This document shows, piece by piece, positions 28,420 through 36,159 of a DNA stretch of 64,000 nt. The stretch covers positions 1-64,000 of the forward strand of contig JBILKV010000001.1 in assembly GCA_044376515.1 (NCBI GenBank), written 5' to 3'. A program made the translations under genes and the position numbers. The notes under the pieces were generated by a model, which did no database searches, was not told the DNA's origin, and worked only from the letters and a program-made list of their open reading frames with translations. The DNA is from Chth-196 sp044376515 (GTDB taxonomy: Bacteria; Verrucomicrobiota; Verrucomicrobiia; Chthoniobacterales; Chthoniobacteraceae). Within the stretch, counting starts at the first letter, position 1. Every line of letters begins with the position of its first letter.

Positions 28420-29532
28420 ATGATCAGGAAAGTGCTTCCTTTGCTTGCGATGGCCATCCTAGCGGCGTACGCGTGGCAGGAATGGCACGTTGGGCTTGAT
28501 TCTGCGGGGATCGCGGGCACGGGTGCTTCCGCCATGCGTTTCCCGGGCCTTGCGGCAATGGAGGAGGAGTACACCCAGCTTGTGCAGAACGTGGTGCCCT
28601 CGGTGGTCAGCATCACCACCGAAACGCGCATCCAACAGCAGGTGGCGATGTACGCCGACCTCTTTGACATGCTCTTTGGGCCGCGCCAGCGGGTCGTCGA
28701 ACAGAAGGAGACGGGGCTGGGCTCCGGGGTGATTGTCTCCAAGGAAGGCCACATCCTCACCAACCATCACGTGATCGCCGGTAAGGAAAAGATCCTTGCC
28801 CAGTTGACTGACGGGCGGGTTGCTCCGGCGGAACTCATCGGCAGCGACCCCGCCACGGACATCGCGGTACTGAAGATCGAGGGGCCGGTTCCGGCGCTGG
28901 GCTTCGCAAACAGCGATAACGTCAAGGTGGGCCAACCGGTCTTGGCGGTGGGGAACCCCTTCGGTCTTCAGGAGACGGTCACTCAGGGGATTATCAGTGC
29001 CAAGGGGCGGGCGGTGCGCGACAGCGGCGTGGAGTTTCTGCAGACGGATGCCTCGGTCAACCAGGGCAACTCGGGCGGGCCCCTGCTCAATTTCAAGGGG
29101 GAGGTCATAGGCATCAACAGCGCCATTTATTCGGCCAACACCGGCACCTGGCTCGGGATCTCCTTTGCGATTCCCTCCAACGTGGCCCGTCATTCCATGG
29201 AGAGTATCCTGCGGACCGGTCGCGTGCAGCGACAGACCCTCGGAGTTGCGACCAGTCCGCTGACACCGGCCATCGCCAGGCAGAAGGGACTTCGGGCCGT
29301 GGTGGGTGTTTTGGTCACCCAAGTGCGGTCTGGGTCGCCCGCCGAGCAGGCGGGGATCAAACCCGGCGACGTCATCGTCCGGTTCAACGGCGAGATTTTG
29401 GAAAACCCCAACAGTCTCCAACGCTCACTGGCATCCCTGCGGGCCGGCACCCGCGTGCAGTTGGGCGTGGTGCGCGACGGTCGCGAATACCCGCCGGTCG
29501 CGGTCGATGTCGCAAACCTTCCGGATCCCTAG
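28420..29532 (+). CDS. S1C (HtrA/DegS-like) serine protease with one PDZ domain
   Basis: A periplasmic quality-control or signalling protease. The 370-residue product has an N-terminal membrane anchor or signal (residues 1-19) and a trypsin-like domain with an intact triad (numbered from the GTG at 28417): His118 in ILTNHHVIAG, Asp148 in PATDIAVLKI and Ser219 in NQGNSGGPLLN. One PDZ domain follows (RSGSPAEQAGIKPGDVIVRF). A single PDZ plus N-terminal anchor resembles DegS more than DegP. A GTG three bases earlier is an equally possible start. It follows ppc by 69 bases; partnership with the M50 protease elsewhere in the window is conceivable but not shown. Confidence 0.93.
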   Translation: MIRKVLPLLAMAILAAYAWQEWHVGLDSAGIAGTGASAMRFPGLAAMEEEYTQLVQNVVPSVVSITTETRIQQQVAMYADLFDMLFGPRQRVVEQKETGLGSGVIVSKEGHILTNHHVIAGKEKILAQLTDGRVAPAELIGSDPATDIAVLKIEGPVPALGFANSDNVKVGQPVLAVGNPFGLQETVTQGIISAKGRAVRDSGVEFLQTDASVNQGNSGGPLLNFKGEVIGINSAIYSANTGTWLGISFAIPSNVARHSMESILRTGRVQRQTLGVATSPLTPAIARQKGLRAVVGVLVTQVRSGSPAEQAGIKPGDVIVRFNGEILENPNSLQRSLASLRAGTRVQLGVVRDGREYPPVAVDVANLPDP

Positions 29533-29646
29533 CCATCGGGCCTGACGCGGTCCAGACGGTCCGTGTGTGGGGCGGTCCGGATCGGGGAGGGGGAAGGGGC
29601 GCGGAGGGGGGCGTCTGCCGCAAGCCCCATCCGCGATTCAGGGGGT

Positions 29647-29841
29647 ATGCCTCAACCTCCTCAACAACCTGTTTACCCAGCCCCCTCCACCACCGCTCTC
29701 TGGCTGGCGAGAGTAAGTATCGGCCTCCTGATCGGAACCGCCCTCTGGCTGCTGGGCTTCCGCGCCCACGAAAACAGGGGGAGCGTGGACAGTGGCCGCA
29801 CCATCACGGCGGAGCTTCGGTTTCCCGAACCAAAGCGATAG
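29647..29841 (+). CDS. Possible small single-span membrane protein
   Basis: A 64-residue frame with a Pro/Gln-rich start (MPQPPQQPVYPAPST), one hydrophobic segment (LARVSIGLLIGTALWLLGF) and a charged tail. No family is recognised. A GGGGGT sequence directly precedes the ATG, which is too close for a good ribosome-binding site. It is plausible because of the clean membrane segment but could be chance. Confidence 0.3.
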   Translation: MPQPPQQPVYPAPSTTALWLARVSIGLLIGTALWLLGFRAHENRGSVDSGRTITAELRFPEPKR

Positions 29842-29857
29842 AGTGCGGGTGGTCTTG

Positions 29858-30201
29858 TACCACGTATCTGAGTTTTCTGGATTATTAGCGATGGGAACCC
29901 CGTAAATTGATCGTTCCGCCTTGTTGAGAAAAGCGGCGCGGATTTTCGCCAAATCTGACGCCCCGCAAGGGGCAGTTCTCTTTCAGCCCATGGCAACGCC
30001 ATGGGAAAACCGTCCCGAAAAAAGAATACGCCCTGAAAGGGCACCCTCACCTGCCCGGTCCATCCGAAAGCGTGGCTTCCTCATGGGGCGCCAGGGCTTC
30101 ATGTTTGATAACGGATCAAACCCACGGCGTTGCCATGGGCTGCGAGTGACCTACCCCTTCGGGGCGGAAACACTCCGGTTATCATTGAGAGTTGGTATGA
30201 G
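29858..30201. repeat. Dispersed palindrome-rich repeat (MITE-like), copy 1
   Basis: About 344 bases that recur at 54364-54704 in the same orientation with roughly nine of ten bases shared by eye. The unit begins TACCACGTATCTGAG and ends GAGAGTTGGTATGAG; TACCA at the left end and TGGTA near the right end form short terminal inverted repeats. Inside are several hairpins: GCCCCGCAAGGGGC, CCCATGGCAACGCCATGGG (8-bp stem, 3-base loop) and GCCCTGAAAGGGC. It encodes no recognisable protein. A non-autonomous mobile element or structured RNA-type repeat is the likely nature. Confidence 0.85.
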
Positions 30202-30278
30202 CGGGCAGGGGGAGGGCAATGGAGTTGGCCACGGTGAGCCTGCGAAACCTCCTCTGACGCACCCTTCCCCGAGCCCGC

Positions 30279-31295
30279 TTAGCGTTCGACAGCCACGCCC
30301 AGCTGGGTTGAGGGCTGGGTTGAGGGCTGGGGCCTCGGCTGCACCCGGTAGGCGAGGTAGGCCACCCCTCCGAGCAGAGCGGATAAGAGCGCGAATCCCA
30401 GAAGGAGCAACGAGAGGGCGGCCAACCGATGCTCAGCGCCGGTTGAGAAGGAGCCCATGAAGAGAAACAGCAGGTAGTCCCGTACCCCGATCCCTGCAAA
30501 GGTGATCGGCAAAACACCCGCCAGAATGATCACCGGCACAAAGCTGACCCAGACCGTCAGCGGCGCATCAATCCCAACCGCGGCACCAACCGCCCAGTAA
30601 GTCCCGCAGACCAAGAGTTGTGCGCACAAAGCGCGCGCCGCAACACCAAGGAGAGGCCCTTTATTCTGGGCAAACACATCGGCGGCGGCCGCACACTCCC
30701 CGATGATTCTGGCATTCGGAAAGCGGTTTCTTATCGTTCCGATAAGGCGGCCCAGTTGAACCTGGTTCAGGCAGAAGAGCACGGCGCAGCCGAGCACAAC
30801 TCCAGCCCCGGCGATGAGGAAACTTGTCGCCACGAGTCGGGACGACTTTTGAGCGCTGAGCAATCCCCAGTGCAAGGGGATGCAGAGCAGGGAGAGGACA
30901 AAGAGGCAGCAGAATCCGATGAGCCGATCCAACAGGACGGTCACACACGCCTGACTGGATCGCCCCGGGGCGAGCCGGGAGACGTACAGCAAACGCGTTC
31001 CATCGTCCCCCGCCACCCCCGGGACGAGTACTCCGAAAAACTGGCCGATTTGACAAATCAACGCCAACTTGAGTGCCGGCAGGTGAATGCCCAGCGTGCC
31101 AAGGAGTGTTTTCCAGCGGAATCCGGAAATTAGAACGGGCAGGAGCGAGCACACTCCTGCGATGGCCAGATCGCTCCACCTCGCCCCGAGGAGCACCTTC
31201 CAGACGCCGGCAACATCGACCCTCCCGCTGAGCCAGAGCAACGCGCCGCTCACCACGGCGAGTTTCAGCAGGGGGTAGATAACTTTATGTTTCAT
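30279..31295 (-). CDS. Lysylphosphatidylglycerol-synthase-type transmembrane protein (flippase-like)
   Basis: An integral membrane protein of the LPG_synthase_TM/AglD (UPF0104) family, whose members move or modify lipids. From the ATG at 31295 the product is 338 residues with about eight hydrophobic helices. Family-type blocks are FRWKTLLGTLG, GQFFGVLVPGVAGDDGTRLLY and, near the C-terminus, LPITFAGIGVRDYLLFLF. There is no C-terminal aminoacyltransferase domain, so it is not a complete MprF. A PQPSTQPSTQ repeat near the end comes from a 12-bp duplication. The frame is open from a TTG at 31355 but the internal ATG places a Lys-rich start before the first helix. Substrate unknown. Confidence 0.8.
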   Translation of the reverse strand: MKHKVIYPLLKLAVVSGALLWLSGRVDVAGVWKVLLGARWSDLAIAGVCSLLPVLISGFRWKTLLGTLGIHLPALKLALICQIGQFFGVLVPGVAGDDGTRLLYVSRLAPGRSSQACVTVLLDRLIGFCCLFVLSLLCIPLHWGLLSAQKSSRLVATSFLIAGAGVVLGCAVLFCLNQVQLGRLIGTIRNRFPNARIIGECAAAADVFAQNKGPLLGVAARALCAQLLVCGTYWAVGAAVGIDAPLTVWVSFVPVIILAGVLPITFAGIGVRDYLLFLFMGSFSTGAEHRLAALSLLLLGFALLSALLGGVAYLAYRVQPRPQPSTQPSTQLGVAVER

Positions 31296-31465
31296 GAAAT
31301 CATTAGATCTGTTGCCGAAGCTAACCCCGTTGAGCCAACACTCAAGCGCTTCCAACTCTCCTCAATTCGGGGGATTACAAGCTCAGATCAACGGAAGTGC
31401 CCGGCCCCACATTGGAGCGCGCCACGGATTGCTTTCAACTAAAGCCTGTGTATAGCTTCGCGGGG

Positions 31466-32614
31466 ATGAAACGCCTCCGCATTCTCGCCCTGATGCTCCC
31501 GCTGTTGGCGCTCTCCGCCTGCAAGAAAGCCCCCGTCGATCACGGAGACGCGGCCGCCTCCGGGGACATTCCGATTGGCGAGTTTGCGTCGCTCACCGGT
31601 GCCACAGCCAGCTTCGGGCAGTCCTCTCACAAAGGCACCCAGATGGCAGTTGACGAGGTGAACGCCGCCGGAGGTGTGCTGGGGAGGAAACTGCGCCTGT
31701 TCACTGAGGACGATCAAAGTAAGCCGGGTGAGGCGGCCATCGTCGTGCGGAAGCTGATTTCGCGCGACAAGATCGTGGCACTCCTCGGGGAGGTTGCTTC
31801 CTCCAGATCTTTGGAGGCCGCGCCCATCTGCCAACAGGCGGGCATCCCGATGATTTCACCGGCATCCACCAACCCGAAGGTGACCGAGGTCGGGGACATG
31901 ATCTTCAGGGTGTGCTTCATCGACCCATTTCAGGGAACAGTGCTCTCAAAGTTTGCCCTCTCCAAGGGATGGAAGCGGGTGGCGGTCCTCACCGACGTCA
32001 AGCAGGACTACAGCGTGGGCCTCTCGCAATTTTTCAAAGCCCACATCGTCGCTAACGGTGGCCAGCTTGTCAGTGATCAGAGCTACTCCTCCGGCGACAA
32101 GGACTTCAAAGCCCAACTCACGGCGATCAAGGGGACCAATCCCGAGGCGATTCTGGCTTCTGGCTATTACACGGAGGCGGGCCTCATCGCCTCGCAGGCG
32201 CGCGAACTCGAGTTAAACGTTCCGCTGCTCGGGGGCGACGGCTGGGACGCCCCGGCGCTGGTGGAGGTCGGTGGCAAGGCCATTGAAGGTTCCTTTTTCT
32301 CCAACCACTTCTCCGATGAAGACACCGCCCCGAACATTCAGGAGTTCATGAAGAAGTTCGAGGCAAAGTTCGGCCAGAAGCCTGACGCCATGGCAGCCCT
32401 CGGCTACGACTCCGCAATGATTTTGGTGGATGCGATGAAGCGGGCTGGAACCACCGAGGGCGCGAAGCTCAAGGCGGCGATCGCTGCCACCAGGGACTTC
32501 CCCGCCGTCACCGGCAAGATCACCCTCAATGCCGAGCGCAACGCCGATAAACCGGCCGTGATGCTTGTCGTCAAGGAGGGCAGGTTCCGGTATGTTGAAA
32601 CCGTTGCTCCCTAA
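31466..32614 (+). CDS. livK: Branched-chain amino acid-type ABC transporter, substrate-binding lipoprotein
   Basis: The substrate receptor of a HAAT-family (Liv-type) importer. From the ATG at 31466 the 382-residue product has a lipoprotein signal ending LLALSACKK (Cys19). It then has a type I periplasmic-binding-protein fold: IPIGEFASLTGATASFGQS, KGTQMAVDEVNAAGGVLGRK, the ligand-loop region GEVASSRSLEAAPICQQ, and PMISPASTNPKVT. These resemble leucine/amide-binding proteins; the exact ligand cannot be read. It heads a five-gene operon livK-H-M-G-F on the plus strand. A hairpin follows its stop, as often seen after binding-protein genes expressed at higher level. Confidence 0.92.
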   Translation: MKRLRILALMLPLLALSACKKAPVDHGDAAASGDIPIGEFASLTGATASFGQSSHKGTQMAVDEVNAAGGVLGRKLRLFTEDDQSKPGEAAIVVRKLISRDKIVALLGEVASSRSLEAAPICQQAGIPMISPASTNPKVTEVGDMIFRVCFIDPFQGTVLSKFALSKGWKRVAVLTDVKQDYSVGLSQFFKAHIVANGGQLVSDQSYSSGDKDFKAQLTAIKGTNPEAILASGYYTEAGLIASQARELELNVPLLGGDGWDAPALVEVGGKAIEGSFFSNHFSDEDTAPNIQEFMKKFEAKFGQKPDAMAALGYDSAMILVDAMKRAGTTEGAKLKAAIAATRDFPAVTGKITLNAERNADKPAVMLVVKEGRFRYVETVAP

Positions 32615-32615
32615 T

Positions 32616-32635
32616 CCGCCTCCCCCCTCTGGCGG
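32616..32635 (+). promoter_or_regulatory. Intercistronic hairpin between livK and livH
   Basis: CCGCC at 32616-32620 pairs with GGCGG at 32631-32635 around a 10-base pyrimidine loop, directly after the livK stop. There is no T run, so it is more likely a message-stabilising or attenuating hairpin than a full terminator. Inference only. Confidence 0.3.
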
Positions 32636-32668
32636 TTGCCACCGCACGGTCGCTCCATAACGCGGAAC

Positions 32669-33592
32669 GTGAACGAACTCCCGCAGCAACTCATCAACGG
32701 GCTCTCGCTCGGGGCCATCTACGCCCTGATAGCGCTCGGCTATACGATGGTTTACGGCGTCCTGCGTTTCATCAATTTTGCGCATGGCGACGTGTTTATG
32801 GTTGGAGCCTTTGCCGGGCTGTACGCCGCGCGCTGGCTCGCGCCCTTCACGGCCGGCCTGCCCCAGTGGATGTCCGCGTCCTGTGTGCTTGTGGCGGCGA
32901 TGCTGCTGTGTGCGCTGCTCGGCATTCTCATTGAGCGGCTCGCCTACAAGCCGCTTCGGGACCGCCCTCGGCTGACGGTGCTCATCACCGCAATCGGAGT
33001 TTCCCAGCTGTTGGAATACTCCGCGCAGCTCCTTTTTGGCGCCGCCCCCCGCGGCTTTCCCAGTTTGATCACCACCCGTTCCATCGGTGGACTGGGAACG
33101 CTCCACTTCAGCAACATTCAGGCGCTCGTCCTGATTGTATCGACCGTGCTCCTCATCGGATTGCGCTTCATTGTGATGCGGACCCGGATGGGGTTGGCGA
33201 TGCGTGCCATGTCCCTCAATCCGACCGCTGCCATGCTCATGGGAGTCAATAACAGCGTCGTCATTTCCTTCACCTTCGGCCTTGGATCGGCCCTCGCTGC
33301 CGCGGCGGCCATTTTTTATGCCTCGTTGTATCAGGCGATCGACCCGTTCATGGGGGTGATGCCTGGGATGAAGGCCTTTGTAGCGGCGGTGCTTGGCGGG
33401 ATCGGCAGCCTGTCGGGGGCTATGGTTGGGGGGCTGATTTTGGGGGTGCTTGAAACACTGGTGGTTGGCTACTCCGGGCTTCTGGGGATTTCCCCGGGCT
33501 ACCGGGATGCCGTGGCTTTCGTGCTCCTGATCTTGATCCTTCTCTTCAAGCCCTCCGGCTTGTTTGGAAAACTCCAGCGGGAAAAGGTGTGA
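32669..33592 (+). CDS. livH: Branched-chain amino acid-type ABC transporter permease LivH
   Basis: First membrane subunit of the Liv-type importer. The 307-residue product (from the GTG at 32669, preceded by GGAAC) begins NELPQQLINGLSLGAIYALI, the classic LivH start, followed by LGYTMVYGVLRFINFAHGD. The C-terminal half has the permease loop FVAAVLGGIGSLSGAMVGGL. The frame is open from an ATG at 32636, which would add 11 residues with no homology. The stop overlaps the livM start. Confidence 0.92.
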   Translation: MNELPQQLINGLSLGAIYALIALGYTMVYGVLRFINFAHGDVFMVGAFAGLYAARWLAPFTAGLPQWMSASCVLVAAMLLCALLGILIERLAYKPLRDRPRLTVLITAIGVSQLLEYSAQLLFGAAPRGFPSLITTRSIGGLGTLHFSNIQALVLIVSTVLLIGLRFIVMRTRMGLAMRAMSLNPTAAMLMGVNNSVVISFTFGLGSALAAAAAIFYASLYQAIDPFMGVMPGMKAFVAAVLGGIGSLSGAMVGGLILGVLETLVVGYSGLLGISPGYRDAVAFVLLILILLFKPSGLFGKLQREKV

Positions 33593-34581
33593 TGCAACCC
33601 AAAGTCATCCTGCTCTTGGTGGTCGCGGCATTCGCCGCCGTCTCGTTCTGTTTTACCGGACACCCGGAGGCCGCGTGGCCGCTTGCCCAGTTGGACGACT
33701 ACCTGCTCAACATCCTGCTGATGTCGGGCATTCATATTATTCTGGCCGTCAGCCTGAACATGGTCAACGGCTACACCGGCCAGTTTTCCCTGGGCCACGC
33801 CGGCTTCATGGCCGTTGGCGCTTACGCCTCGGCCGCCATCACCCAGATTCAGGGCAGGGCGTTGCTGGAATCGCTGGGTTTTTTAGGGGCCGCCGCCCCG
33901 GTCGCGCTCTTCTGTCTCGCGCTGTTTGCGGGCGGCGGACTGGCCGCACTGGCGGGGCTTGCGGTGGGACTGCCCTCGCTCCGACTGAAGGGCGACTACC
34001 TGGCGATCGTCACTCTGGGGTTCGGCGAGATCATTCGCGTGCTCATCCAGAACACCGAGGCCCTCGGCGGCGCGCGCGGGCTCACCGGCATTCCCCCGCG
34101 GACCACGCTGGGCTGGACGTGGGGGCTCGCCGCCCTGAGCATTTACTGCGTCGGGTCGCTGGTGCGCTCCACCTACGGGCGCGGCTTCCTCGCGGTCCGC
34201 GACGACGAAATCGCCGCCGAGGCGATGGGGGTCAACACGACCCGCTACAAGGTCACCGCGTTTGTGGTGGCGTCCTTTTTTGCGGGTCTGGCGGGAGCGC
34301 TGTACGCCCACATGATCTGCTACATCTCTCCGGAGGGCTTCTCCTTCATGAAGTCCGTGGATGTCGTGGTGATGGTCATTCTTGGGGGTATGGGTTCCAC
34401 GGCGGGGGTCGCACTGGCTGCCGTTGTGCTCACCTTTCTCAACGAGGTGCTCCGACAGATGCAGGAATACCGCATGGTGGCTTTTTCGCTGTTGCTCATC
34501 GTCCTGATGATCCTGCGCCCCCAGGGGTTGATCGGCGACCTCATGCGTTTCCTGCCGGGAAAGAGGCGGTCTGGACCATGA
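33592..34581 (+). CDS. livM: Branched-chain amino acid-type ABC transporter permease LivM
   Basis: Second membrane subunit of the importer. The 329-residue product has multiple hydrophobic helices, the start-of-domain block ILAVSLNMVNGYTGQFSLGH, the motif LPSLRLKGDYLAIVTLGFGE, and the cytoplasmic loop VVMVILGGMGSTAGVALAA that contacts the ATPases. It starts at an ATG that overlaps the livH stop (TGATG) behind an AAAGG sequence, and ends in an ATGA overlap with livG, so all genes are translationally coupled. Confidence 0.93.
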   Translation: MQPKVILLLVVAAFAAVSFCFTGHPEAAWPLAQLDDYLLNILLMSGIHIILAVSLNMVNGYTGQFSLGHAGFMAVGAYASAAITQIQGRALLESLGFLGAAAPVALFCLALFAGGGLAALAGLAVGLPSLRLKGDYLAIVTLGFGEIIRVLIQNTEALGGARGLTGIPPRTTLGWTWGLAALSIYCVGSLVRSTYGRGFLAVRDDEIAAEAMGVNTTRYKVTAFVVASFFAGLAGALYAHMICYISPEGFSFMKSVDVVVMVILGGMGSTAGVALAAVVLTFLNEVLRQMQEYRMVAFSLLLIVLMILRPQGLIGDLMRFLPGKRRSGP

Positions 34582-35354
34582 ACACGTTGCTCCGGATGGA
34601 CAGGGTCACGGTGCGCTTCGGCGGGTTGGTCGCCGTCAGCGAGGTGGATTTCCATGTGGACGCTGGCGAATTGGTCGGGCTCATCGGGCCAAACGGTGCC
34701 GGCAAGACCACCCTTTTCAATGTGATCACCGGCGTTTACGCGCCGAGCAGCGGCTCGGTGGCGTTTGCCGGCGAGCAAGTCGGCGGCGAGCCCCCGTATC
34801 AGATTACCGCCCGCGGCATTGCACGCACCTTCCAAAACATCCGCCTCTTCGCCTCGCTGAGCGTGTCCGACAACGTGGTGGCCGCACTGAACCTTCACTC
34901 CAAGAACGGCTTCTTCAGCGCGCTGTGGAGGGGCGGGGCGTTTCAGGCCGAGGAGGCCCACAACCGCGAGGAGGCCCGCAAGCTGCTCGAGATTTTCGGT
35001 CTCTCGAATGTCGCGCACGCCCCCTGCCGCAGCTTGTCCTACGGCGACCAGCGGCGGCTGGAGATGGTGCGCGCACTGGCAACCAAACCGCGTCTGCTGC
35101 TGCTCGACGAGCCCGCCGCCGGAATGAACCCCACCGAAAAGGTCGAACTCATGAAGCTGATCCGCTTCATCCGCGAACGTTTCAATCTGGCGGTGCTGCT
35201 GGTCGAACACGACATGAAGGTGGTCATGGGCATTTGCGAGCGGGTGGCCGTGCTCGAATACGGTTGCAAGATTGCCGAGGGCACCCCCGCTGAAATCCAG
35301 CGGGACCGGCGCGTCATCGCGGCCTACCTTGGCGAGGAGGTTTCCAATGCTTGA
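34578..35354 (+). CDS. livG: Branched-chain amino acid-type ABC transporter ATP-binding protein LivG
   Basis: First ATPase subunit of the importer. The 258-residue product has Walker A GPNGAGKTT, the Q-loop region ARTFQNIRLFASLSV, the signature LSYGDQRRLEMVRAL, and Walker B LLLLDEPAAGMNPTE. The H-loop is VLLVEHDMKVVMGIC. The long insert between Walker A and the signature (NLHSKNGFFSALWRG) is characteristic of LivG. The ATG at 34578 overlaps the livM stop (ATGA). An open frame running upstream through livM is a shadow and is not used. Confidence 0.95.
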   Translation: MNTLLRMDRVTVRFGGLVAVSEVDFHVDAGELVGLIGPNGAGKTTLFNVITGVYAPSSGSVAFAGEQVGGEPPYQITARGIARTFQNIRLFASLSVSDNVVAALNLHSKNGFFSALWRGGAFQAEEAHNREEARKLLEIFGLSNVAHAPCRSLSYGDQRRLEMVRALATKPRLLLLDEPAAGMNPTEKVELMKLIRFIRERFNLAVLLVEHDMKVVMGICERVAVLEYGCKIAEGTPAEIQRDRRVIAAYLGEEVSNA

Positions 35355-36054
35355 GATCGACGCGCTCGACGTCACTTACGGTTCCATCCACGCGCTGCAC
35401 GGAATCACGCTGCGCGTTCCAAAAGGCAGCATCGTCACACTGGTCGGCTCCAACGGGGCGGGCAAGTCCACGACTTTGCGCGCGATCTCGGGGCTGGTAC
35501 GCTCGCGGAAGGGCTCGGTCCGGTTTGCCGGCGGTGACATCACCAACCGCAAACCGCATGAAATTGTGGCGCAGGGGCTTGCCCATGTGCCCGAGGGGCG
35601 CATGATTTTCACCAACCTCACCGTGCTCGAAAACCTGCGCATGGGCGCTTACCTCCGCAGGGACAAAGCCGCGATCGCGCAGGATCTGGAGTTTGTGTTG
35701 GAGACCTTCCCGCGGCTGCGCGAACGCCTGACCCAACAGGCGGGCACGATGTCGGGCGGCGAGCAGCAGATGCTGGCCATCAGCCGTGCGCTCATGGGCC
35801 GTCCGGCCTGCCTGATGCTGGACGAACCCTCACTGGGAATCGCGCCGCTTTTGGTGAAAACCATCTTTGAGAAGATCGTCGAAGTTAACCGCGAGCTGGG
35901 CCTGACGGTCCTGCTTGTGGAGCAAAACGCCAATCTCGCGCTGGAGATTTCCCACTACGGGTACGTGCTTGAAACGGGCCGAATCCTGCTGGAAGACGAC
36001 TCGGTCAACCTGCGCTCCAACCCGGCGGTGCAGGCCGCTTATCTGGGCGCCTGA
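35347..36054 (+). CDS. livF: Branched-chain amino acid-type ABC transporter ATP-binding protein LivF
   Basis: Second ATPase subunit of the importer. The 235-residue product has Walker A GSNGAGKST, the LivF-type block LAHVPEGRMIFTNLTVLENL, the signature MSGGEQQMLAISRALMG, Walker B LMLDEPSLGIAP, and the H-loop-type VLLVEQNANLAL (glutamine in place of histidine, usual for LivF). It ends QAAYLGA as in the family. The ATG at 35347 overlaps the livG stop by 8 bases. It is the last gene of the transporter operon; the sialidase gene follows on the same strand after 105 bases. Confidence 0.95.
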   Translation: MLEIDALDVTYGSIHALHGITLRVPKGSIVTLVGSNGAGKSTTLRAISGLVRSRKGSVRFAGGDITNRKPHEIVAQGLAHVPEGRMIFTNLTVLENLRMGAYLRRDKAAIAQDLEFVLETFPRLRERLTQQAGTMSGGEQQMLAISRALMGRPACLMLDEPSLGIAPLLVKTIFEKIVEVNRELGLTVLLVEQNANLALEISHYGYVLETGRILLEDDSVNLRSNPAVQAAYLGA

Positions 36055-36159
36055 GCCAGTCTGTCGTCCGCCCCGATGCAAAGCGTTGCCAACCACCCCG
36101 CGCCTCGCTGACCCGGCACGGCGCGCCTGAATGAACCGCCCGCAGGCCACTCCCCACCG

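Noticed and set aside
33564..34577. Long N-terminal extension of livG through livM
   Set aside because: The translation here is out of frame with LivM and low-complexity; LivG proper starts at the ATGA overlap at 34578.
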